The notes beneath the pieces were generated by a model. That model was not told the DNA's origin, searched no databases, and saw only the letters and a list, made by a program, of their open reading frames with translations. From Flavobacterium psychrotrophum (lineage in GTDB: Bacteria > Bacteroidota > Bacteroidia > Flavobacteriales > Flavobacteriaceae): 64,000 nt of DNA. Location of the stretch: assembly GCF_003403075.1 (NCBI RefSeq), contig NZ_CP031557.1, positions 620,001-684,000 of the forward strand, in the 5' to 3' direction. This document shows, one piece after another, positions 57,683-64,000 of the stretch (positions within the stretch are counted from its first letter, which is position 1; each line of letters begins with the position of its first letter). The position numbers were made by a program, and so were the translations under genes.

Positions 57683-58552
57683 TTAGTTGGTAATTAAAAG
57701 TTCTGCATCAATAGTATATCCATCATCTAAACCAATATTCCACTTACCTCTTGAATATCTTGCATCGTTATAATCGGTATTTGTTTTTAAAGTTCTGGCA
57801 ATTGAGGGATTGTAAGCGGTAATATGTTCTGTCTTATATGGTTTGCTAATATCTGTAACACGCTTTTCAGTAAACTGGTTTTCGTCAATAATTAACCACT
57901 CAAAAATTACATAAACGCCTTGCGGTGGCATTACTACATTAAATTGTGAAATGTCAATTTCAGTATGTTTCAGGCCTTTCTCAACAGGGCATACAAGATT
58001 TTTGTTGAAGATATATTTTCCGGGAAGGCCAGAGGAATCAATACTCATCAGTCGGATATTCATTACCGATTTTTGTTGCCTGCTATCACTCAAAAAAGAA
58101 ATTTTCCGGATAAAAAAATTATCGTACTGATTGTCATTTAACACAAATTTTTTGCCAATCATCCAGGGTGTAGACCTACAGCCAAAGTAATGATTAATGT
58201 TGTTAGTTATAAGCTTCCCTAATTTTTTTTCATGGTAAGTAGTTTTTTTAAGTACTAATTCCTGTAGTTCAATAGCCATTTCATTTAACAATATAACTGA
58301 TGGCATTTCTTTAATTTTAATCTTTAAAGGCTTATATCCAATAGCAGAAAATACAAGAAACTCTTCGCTGTTACTATCAGGAATTGAAAATTTTCCGTTC
58401 TCATCTGCGGTGGTTCCTTCAGTTTTTTCTGAGAATGTTATATTTACATACGGAACAGGCTCTCTGGTGTTTTCGTCTTTAACAGTGAATATTTGTTGAG
58501 CAGAAGTAAAGCATGTAAGCCATAAGGCTATTAAGGTAAGGAATGATTTCAT
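57683..58552 (-). CDS. Exported protein with carboxypeptidase-regulatory-like domain
   Basis: 289 residues with a signal peptide (1-18). A CarboxypepD_reg-like beta-sandwich lies at about 20-100 (FTVKDENTREPVPYVNITFS ... SEEFLVFSAIGYKPLKIKIK). The remaining 190 residues are beta-rich and of unknown role. Such proteins are common in Bacteroidota and sit in the envelope. The mRNA leader has AAACCAACC 6-14 nt before the ATG, a 9-bp complement to the candidate small RNA at 26085. Confidence 0.85.
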   Translation of the reverse strand: MKSFLTLIALWLTCFTSAQQIFTVKDENTREPVPYVNITFSEKTEGTTADENGKFSIPDSNSEEFLVFSAIGYKPLKIKIKEMPSVILLNEMAIELQELVLKKTTYHEKKLGKLITNNINHYFGCRSTPWMIGKKFVLNDNQYDNFFIRKISFLSDSRQQKSVMNIRLMSIDSSGLPGKYIFNKNLVCPVEKGLKHTEIDISQFNVVMPPQGVYVIFEWLIIDENQFTEKRVTDISKPYKTEHITAYNPSIARTLKTNTDYNDARYSRGKWNIGLDDGYTIDAELLITN

Positions 58553-58583
58553 TTTCAGGTTGGTTTATTCAAATATATAAAAA

Positions 58584-58612
58584 AATCCATCCCGGTAATT
58601 CGGAATGGATTT
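58584..58612 (-). terminator. Intrinsic terminator of the serine hydrolase gene
   Basis: On the minus strand AATCCAT plus inner pairs (11 bp with one G.U) and a T run, 25 nt after the stop. Confidence 0.75.
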
Positions 58613-58636
58613 ACATTTTATTGAGATAGAAGCATA

Positions 58637-60187
58637 TTACTTCTTGCTTTCCACCCTTTTAAAATCAAGATCCTGAAAATCGAAGCTAAAATCAGTTTCT
58701 TCGCTTATAGGTTTAAGTTTAATGCCAATGGCTTTTCCTTCTTCATCAAGAGAGAACATAGCAAAGGCATCGGCAGGCATGTCCTGATATTCCCATTTAA
58801 TGGCGAAGGTATTAGCTTTGTACAATTGCATAGGCCCGTTAAGCTTTGGCGAACGCAGCGACTTAAACCATAGCTGCTTACCTTTCATAAATATTTCAGC
58901 TTTACCAAACCACGGATCTTCATATATACCTATATAATCGGCTGCGTTTACTTTTGTTTTGGCGCTGGCTTTTACCGTTTTCCAAATTTTATCTACGGCT
59001 TCGTTGTTGCCACTTTCCCTTTGTTTTAAAGCAGCTTCATATTTAGCTGCCCATTTAAAATCGTCCAGTCCCATATAGCTATCCAGTAGGGTATTGGTAA
59101 TGGCGCTGAATGCCCCGTATCCGCCATCGGCAGTATTGGTAAGTACTACAATACCCAGGTTAAGATCAGGTACTATGGTGGTAATGCTCAGCATACCCGG
59201 AAGTCCGCCTGTGTGCTGCACTACCATATTACCTTTCATATCGCTAAGCTGCCAGCCCAGCCCATAACCGCTAAAGTGGGTGTTGTAGCGTGGGTTGCCG
59301 CTGCGGTCTGTTACCGTGTGTATTGTCCACATGGTTTGGCTGCTTTGCGGGCTAAAAAGGGTTTTATCTTTTTTATCGCCATACTTGCCTTTGTTTAGCT
59401 GTACCAGTAGCCACTGCGTCAAATCGCTAACGTTAGCCAGTATGCCGCCGGCAGCGCCGTTCATCATGTCTTCAAACTGCGGAATTTCTTTTAATGTGCC
59501 ATGGGTATCGGCGTGCGGGGTTGCAAGGCTACTTTTATCGGCCAGCATAGCAAAAGAAGGGGAGGTATTACCCATGCCAAGCGGAATAAAAATGCGTGCC
59601 TGCACAAACTGCTCCCACGTTTGGCCTGTTGCCCTTTTAATAACTTCTCCGGCAACTACATACAACAGGTTGTCATAATCAAACTTGGTGCGGAATGCCG
59701 ACTGCGGCTTTTGATACTGGAAAGTGTTTAGCAAATCAGTAATGGTAAAGTCGCCACCGGCAGGGAAGAAGATAAGGTCGCCCGCGCCAAGGCCAAGGCC
59801 GCTACGGTGGGTAAGGAGGTCTTCTATGGTAAAGTTCTCGGTAACATAGTCGTTATACATTTTAAACTCCGGAATGTATTTTTTAACCTTATCTGTCCAG
59901 GCCATTTTGCCTTCGTCTACCAGTATGGCGAGTGCCGCACAGGTAAAAGCCTTGCTGTTAGATGCTATGGCAAAGTTGGTTTTGTCGGTTACCGGCTCTT
60001 TAGTACTAATCGATTTTACACCATAACCTTTGCTGTGTATTATTTTACCGTCTTTTACAATAGCCACGGCACAGCCTGCCGTATTAAAGCGTTTAAGGGC
60101 ATCGTTTGTAAGGCTGTCAATTTGTGTAGTTGATAGTTGCGCAAATGCACCCTGGCATAGCAGGAGCATGAGTAGTAATTTTTTCAT
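58637..60187 (-). CDS. Serine hydrolase of the beta-lactamase class C family with C-terminal DUF3471-type domain
   Basis: 516 residues from the ATG at 60187. Signal peptide 1-17 (CQGAFA-Q). The catalytic SxxK motif is Ser76-Asn-Ser-Lys79, the YxN motif is in KFDYDNLLYVVAG, and the third-strand HTG motif in VVQHTGGLPGM. The C-terminal domain (about 400-516) is the lipocalin-like extension of the PBP4*/esterase group. Activity may be as a peptidase or esterase acting on peptidoglycan peptides or D-amino acid peptides rather than a resistance enzyme. Confidence 0.92.
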   Translation of the reverse strand: MKKLLLMLLLCQGAFAQLSTTQIDSLTNDALKRFNTAGCAVAIVKDGKIIHSKGYGVKSISTKEPVTDKTNFAIASNSKAFTCAALAILVDEGKMAWTDKVKKYIPEFKMYNDYVTENFTIEDLLTHRSGLGLGAGDLIFFPAGGDFTITDLLNTFQYQKPQSAFRTKFDYDNLLYVVAGEVIKRATGQTWEQFVQARIFIPLGMGNTSPSFAMLADKSSLATPHADTHGTLKEIPQFEDMMNGAAGGILANVSDLTQWLLVQLNKGKYGDKKDKTLFSPQSSQTMWTIHTVTDRSGNPRYNTHFSGYGLGWQLSDMKGNMVVQHTGGLPGMLSITTIVPDLNLGIVVLTNTADGGYGAFSAITNTLLDSYMGLDDFKWAAKYEAALKQRESGNNEAVDKIWKTVKASAKTKVNAADYIGIYEDPWFGKAEIFMKGKQLWFKSLRSPKLNGPMQLYKANTFAIKWEYQDMPADAFAMFSLDEEGKAIGIKLKPISEETDFSFDFQDLDFKRVESKK

Positions 60188-60260
60188 TAGGATGATGTAG
60201 TAATTATTGGTTTCCTTACAAAAGTAGCGATTGTACCAATAAAGCAACGCAGTGCCTTAG

Positions 60261-60755
60261 TTAAAACCTGAAATAATCACGCTGCGCATCGGTAAGGCCG
60301 TAAAGGTGAATATCTGCACTATGGTTTTTTAGGGAAGATTCGCCGTATTCAATATAAACCGATTTACTAAACGAATCGGGATTTATCTTTTTGATATCCG
60401 GTAAAATTTTTGATGCCAAAAACTCTGAATATCCCGTAATGTTTTTTGTAATAAGTAATGGCCTGCGTGCTACTTTCATTCCAAATATTGGTAAATAGGT
60501 AGCGATAAATACTGCATCGGGCAAGATGTATACGTCGCATCTTTTAAAGTGCGATTGCTCTGCATCTTTGCTTCTTTTTCCTGAAACCAGGCTTTCTGCT
60601 TTAATATCGTTTATGGTTTCTATAATCCTCCCTTTAAATAAAGACAGTATTTGTGCAGTAAGGCGCTTTTGCTCCTGGCCACGGCCATAGGTTATAAAGA
60701 ACACGCCGCCGAAAAGGATTAGTATATATATTGGGGCTATAAAGGCTGGGTTCAT
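60261..60755 (-). CDS. Protein of unknown function with an N-terminal membrane anchor
   Basis: 164 residues. One membrane segment (about 5-24, FIAPIYILILFGGVFFITYG) is followed by a soluble domain of alternating helices and strands. It includes RCDVYILPDAVFIATYLPIFG, which resembles a short PH-like beta segment. No family recognised with confidence. Confidence 0.72.
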   Translation of the reverse strand: MNPAFIAPIYILILFGGVFFITYGRGQEQKRLTAQILSLFKGRIIETINDIKAESLVSGKRSKDAEQSHFKRCDVYILPDAVFIATYLPIFGMKVARRPLLITKNITGYSEFLASKILPDIKKINPDSFSKSVYIEYGESSLKNHSADIHLYGLTDAQRDYFRF

Positions 60756-60773
60756 AGTATAAAATTACAAAAA

Positions 60774-60802
60774 AATCCGCCCTGAAAGTATCAGGACGGA
60801 TT
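60774..60802 (-). terminator. Intrinsic terminator of the lipoprotein gene (first of two identical copies)
   Basis: A 12-position stem with one internal mismatch and loop AAGTA, with A-rich flank that is T-rich on the minus strand. The same 29-nt sequence occurs at 62504-62532. Confidence 0.7.
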
Positions 60803-60828
60803 GATGTTTTATGTATAGGTATTAAAAC

Positions 60829-62445
60829 TTAGGGTAAAATATATTTCATAAAATAAGTAGTTTCAGGATTATCAGTAAAATGGTCGTCTATTGATATAGT
60901 AACTATTATTGTATGGTCATCTGTAAAGATGAAATGCTTTGTATCGGGGTCGTTAAACGGGCCGTAGCTTAATATTGTATTCAGGCTATTATAGTTATAT
61001 ACGTTTGAGTCACTTGAAAGATAAATATTGCCTGGGCTGCAAGCTAACATTTTTGACGGAAATTCCCTAATTAGGTTTAAAGTTGCAGTTAGCTGGTAAT
61101 TTTCCCAAAAAACAGAGTTTTTGTCAGGTGATAATAACACAAATGGTGAAGGGTATGTAATGCCTGGCCAATTTGTTGGAAACATAACATTATCAAATAC
61201 AAGCGTAGTTCCTGTAAAATTTGCTGTTCTTATGACGCCGTCGCTGGTGTTACTTTCGCCGAGATAGACTTTATTGTTAATGCTATTATATTCAATATCA
61301 CCATGGCTATTTGTAATGAATGATGTACAAGCACCTGTATTTTTATTTACTAAATACATCTCAGTATTTCCAGATGTAGGGGGTTGCTTATGGCATATTA
61401 GGAAATCAGTGTTCGTGTCTTCAACTTTATGAAACCCCCAGCCATTTGTGCTAGTGTTTATTTGTGTAGTCGTAAACGTATTTAAGTTAAGTACAGTAAT
61501 TTTATCAATATGTTTCTGTGTAAGGTACATCGTGTTTCCGTCGGATGAAATAGATGCGTCATTATATACCTCAGATTGTAAAATTGTATTTTCTATTTGC
61601 ATATTGTCTGGATTTAATATAGCGATGCCCAATATGGTGGTTCCCCCGCTAGACCCAGGTGAAAGTAGTGAGTAAATCCTATTTCGATAAGAATCGTAAA
61701 TTGTTTTAGTTACATAATATGGCATTTCTAAGGCGGGGTGTCCAGAACACTCTGTAATTGTGCTTCCATAAATAAATGCAGAAGGAGTAGAGGTATTTAC
61801 TACTACCTGATATGAATACTTTTTAGCGACAAAATCAATTTCACTATCTATGAAATTAGTTTGGTCTATATTAAAAATCTCACCAACCGGTTCGAAATTG
61901 CCACGGTATATTTTGTACGATACGAAATCAGAACCTTCATATTTGTTCCAATCAAGTTTTATATTATTTCCTTGTCCTTCAGCGTTGAGTTTAATTATGT
62001 TAGATACAATCAAAGAATCTTTTTTTACAGTTTCAGGGAAACCATTTAGATATGCTTCAAGTTTAACGGTGTGCATCCCTTTACTCAGCAGCCCAAGATA
62101 ATTAGTATTATAAGAACCATCAGGAGTTCCTTCAGATAATATGCCATCTATATTACTACTCCATTTTACAATAAAATCATTATTGGTGACTTGCTGACTT
62201 CCTGATGTTATAAGGATTTTACCTTTGATGTCTTTTTGCTGTGCTGGGTCTTCAAAAATTCCGTAAGAGCCATAATTTGCATAAGAGTAATCTCTATTTT
62301 GATTAGGAACATTTATGGTTACATTGAATTGAACCTGTGGTACCTCAGGTTGTGGTTCTGTCGAAGATGAACTATCATCGCTACATGAAGTAATAAGTAA
62401 TGATAAAACTACTAGCAGGATGATTTTTTTGAAAAAATATTTCAT
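60829..62445 (-). CDS. Lipoprotein with fibronectin-III-like domain and beta-propeller-like region
   Basis: 538 residues from the ATG at 62445. The lipoprotein signal ends at Cys22 (LSLLITSC), followed by a Ser-rich linker. A fibronectin-type-III-like stretch is seen at about 175-230 (IKLDWNKYEGSDFVSYKIYRG). The rest repeats short beta segments (NTMYLTQKHIDKITVLNLNTF, NKVYLGESNTSDGV) like a seven-bladed surface propeller. It is probably an outer-membrane lipoprotein; function unknown. Confidence 0.8.
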   Translation of the reverse strand: MKYFFKKIILLVVLSLLITSCSDDSSSSTEPQPEVPQVQFNVTINVPNQNRDYSYANYGSYGIFEDPAQQKDIKGKILITSGSQQVTNNDFIVKWSSNIDGILSEGTPDGSYNTNYLGLLSKGMHTVKLEAYLNGFPETVKKDSLIVSNIIKLNAEGQGNNIKLDWNKYEGSDFVSYKIYRGNFEPVGEIFNIDQTNFIDSEIDFVAKKYSYQVVVNTSTPSAFIYGSTITECSGHPALEMPYYVTKTIYDSYRNRIYSLLSPGSSGGTTILGIAILNPDNMQIENTILQSEVYNDASISSDGNTMYLTQKHIDKITVLNLNTFTTTQINTSTNGWGFHKVEDTNTDFLICHKQPPTSGNTEMYLVNKNTGACTSFITNSHGDIEYNSINNKVYLGESNTSDGVIRTANFTGTTLVFDNVMFPTNWPGITYPSPFVLLSPDKNSVFWENYQLTATLNLIREFPSKMLACSPGNIYLSSDSNVYNYNSLNTILSYGPFNDPDTKHFIFTDDHTIIVTISIDDHFTDNPETTYFMKYILP

Positions 62446-62503
62446 GATTGACTTTGGTTGATTTTTGGCAAATGTATAAACATTTAAAAAAAAAATCATA
62501 AAA

Positions 62504-62532
62504 AATCCGCCCTGAAAGTATCAGGACGGATT
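62504..62532 (-). terminator. Hairpin identical to 60774-60802, between lpdA and the lipoprotein gene
   Basis: Same 29-nt sequence as the terminator at 60774. Here it follows lpdA by 128 nt and precedes the lipoprotein start by 59 nt. It probably ends lpdA transcription. Confidence 0.6.
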
Positions 62533-62659
62533 AGTATTTTGGATTGTTAGAATTTTAGATTTTAAAGAAAGAAATCAAGGAGATTTCTCAACTCCGCTGA
62601 GCTAGTTTCGAAATGGAACAACTGATTGCAGTTCAATCTTTTAATCCTTCAATCTTAAA

Positions 62660-64000
62660 TTATATGTGTATTACCTCGTCATACGCAGCAGCGGCAGCTT
62701 CCATAATAGCTTCGCTCATTGTTGGGTGTGGGTGAACCGACTTGATGATCTCGTGGCCTGTAGTCTCCAGCCTGCGGGCTACAACAGCCTCAGCAATCAT
62801 ATCGGTAACGCCGGCGCCTATCATGTGGCAGCCCAGCCATTCGCCGTACTTAGCGTCGAAGATAACTTTTACAAAACCATCTGAAGCACCAGAAGCTTTA
62901 GCTTTACCAGAAGCTGAGAACGGGAATTTACCCACTTTAATCTCATAACCTTGTTCTAAAGCTGCTTTCTCTGTTAAGCCTACCGAAGCAATTTCCGGCG
63001 TAGCATAAGTACAGCCCGGTATGTTACCATAATCAAGCGGTTCTACATGCAGGCCTGCAAGTTTCTCAACACAAAGGATACCCTCTGCAGATGCTACGTG
63101 TGCAAGCGCCTGACCCGGAACGATATCGCCAATGGCGTAGTAACCCGGTATATTAGTCTGGTAGTATTTGTTTACAAGCACCTTATCACGGTCTGTAGCA
63201 ATACCCACCTCTTCAAGGCCTATGTTCTCGATGTTAGATTTGATACCCACAGCAGAAAGCAGGATGTCTGCCTCAAGGGTAATTTCGCCATTAGCCGTTT
63301 TTACGGTAGCTTTAACGCCCTCGCCTGTAGTATCAACTTTTTCTACAGAAGCGTTTGTCATAACCTCGATGCCTGCTTTTTTAAGCGAACGCTCAAATTG
63401 CTTAGATACATCTATATCTTCTACAGGAACCACGTTTGGCATAAACTCTACAATGGTAACTTTAGTGCCCATAGAATTGTAGAAATGTGCAAACTCTACG
63501 CCTATGGCGCCAGAGCCTACCACGATCATGCTTTTTGGCTGCTCAGGCAATACCATAGCCTGGCGGTAGCCTATAACTTTTTTACCATCCTGTGGCAGGT
63601 TAGGCAACTCGCGGCTGCGTGCACCTGTAGCAATGATAATGTTATCTGCGCTTAGTTCGGTTACGTTTCCGTCTTTATCGGTAACGTCAATTTTTTTGCC
63701 CGGCTTTACTTTACCGGTTCCGAATATAACTTCGATCTTGTTCTTTTTCATAAGGAACTGAACACCTTTGCTCATACCCTCTGCAACGTTACGGCTGCGG
63801 GCTACAACGGCACCAAAATCCTTGTCAAACTCTTTTATGGTTAGGCCATAGTCTGAGGCATGTTTCAGGTAATCAAATACCTGTGCACTTTTTAAAAGCG
63901 CTTTTGTAGGGATACAACCCCAGTTAAGGCAGATGCCGCCCAGGTTTTCCTTTTCTACAATGGCTACCTTAAAGCCCAGTTGCGATGCCCTGATGGCGGT
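62660..64000 (-). CDS. lpdA: Dihydrolipoyl dehydrogenase, 3' part (partial)
   Basis: About 447 codons are present; the N-terminal FAD-binding loop lies beyond the window edge, and the frame stays open to position 64000. The redox disulfide is in GGICLNWGCIPTKALLKS. The NAD-binding GSGAIGVEFAHFYNSMG, the FAD-site DIVPGQALAHVA and the C-terminal dimer-interface active-site His-Pro pair in KSVHPHPTMSEAIMEAA are intact. It is the E3 subunit of 2-oxo acid dehydrogenase and glycine cleavage complexes. Confidence 0.96.
   Translation of the reverse strand, partial: TAIRASQLGFKVAIVEKENLGGICLNWGCIPTKALLKSAQVFDYLKHASDYGLTIKEFDKDFGAVVARSRNVAEGMSKGVQFLMKKNKIEVIFGTGKVKPGKKIDVTDKDGNVTELSADNIIIATGARSRELPNLPQDGKKVIGYRQAMVLPEQPKSMIVVGSGAIGVEFAHFYNSMGTKVTIVEFMPNVVPVEDIDVSKQFERSLKKAGIEVMTNASVEKVDTTGEGVKATVKTANGEITLEADILLSAVGIKSNIENIGLEEVGIATDRDKVLVNKYYQTNIPGYYAIGDIVPGQALAHVASAEGILCVEKLAGLHVEPLDYGNIPGCTYATPEIASVGLTEKAALEQGYEIKVGKFPFSASGKAKASGASDGFVKVIFDAKYGEWLGCHMIGAGVTDMIAEAVVARRLETTGHEIIKSVHPHPTMSEAIMEAAAAAYDEVIHI

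Overview
The window looks like a chromosomal segment of a Flavobacterium-type Bacteroidota. The evidence is T9SS type A sorting tails on secreted proteins, a SusC/FecR/ECF-sigma cassette, BlaI/M56 and head-GIN-domain genes, very few Shine-Dalgarno sequences, and promoters of the flavobacterial form (TTG or TTTG about 19-20 nt upstream of TAnnTTTG). No rRNA or tRNA gene was seen and no transposase was found.

Layout. 1-3282 (-): ECF sigma factor, FecR anti-sigma and the 5' part of a SusC-type TonB-dependent receptor. 3462-10564 (+): a complete histidine operon (hisGDCBHAFIE, nearly all overlapping) behind a leader with a His4 leader peptide and mutually exclusive RNA stems. 10712-13705: AsmA-like protein. 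13783-17206: a MocR/GabR-type regulator divergent from a BtuB-like receptor. 17272-26164: a complete type II-C CRISPR-Cas locus (37 repeats and 36 spacers, cas2, cas1, a 1399-residue cas9, tracrRNA), with a candidate small RNA upstream. 26305-32110 (-): a 46-residue protein, an M56/BlaI pair under a likely self-regulated promoter, and a sigma/anti-sigma/GIN-domain operon. 32444-44497: housekeeping genes (YebC, S41 protease, GcvT, L,D-transpeptidase, MBL-rhodanese, thioredoxin, the agmatine-to-putrescine pair AguA/AguB) and small membrane proteins. 44591-54717: two large T9SS-exported repeat proteins, ClpB, a YtxJ-like protein and a T9SS-exported endonuclease I. 54793-64000: RsmB-type methyltransferase, bestrophin, serine hydrolase, lipoproteins and the 3' part of lpdA.

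Most unusual features. (1) The CRISPR array has only about 19 nt between the preceding gene's terminator and the first repeat, so there is no room for a leader promoter; each repeat carries a flavobacterial promoter-like pair (TTG-N20-TACTTTAG) pointing into the next spacer, and a strong terminator starts in the last 3 nt of the final repeat. (2) About 0.4 kb upstream of cas9 lies a candidate small RNA of about 80 nt (5' hairpin, UUGG-repeat loop, intrinsic terminator). Its unpaired UUGG stretch is perfectly complementary over 10 nt to the cas9 5' UTR just before the start codon, and it also pairs with the 5' UTRs of two other genes in the window. (3) The his leader shows all elements of ribosome-mediated attenuation. 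(4) Two dyads 20 bp apart cover the blaI-like promoter. (5) The MocR-type regulator has Arg in place of the PLP-binding Lys.

All functional calls come from reading motifs by eye; no database search was run.
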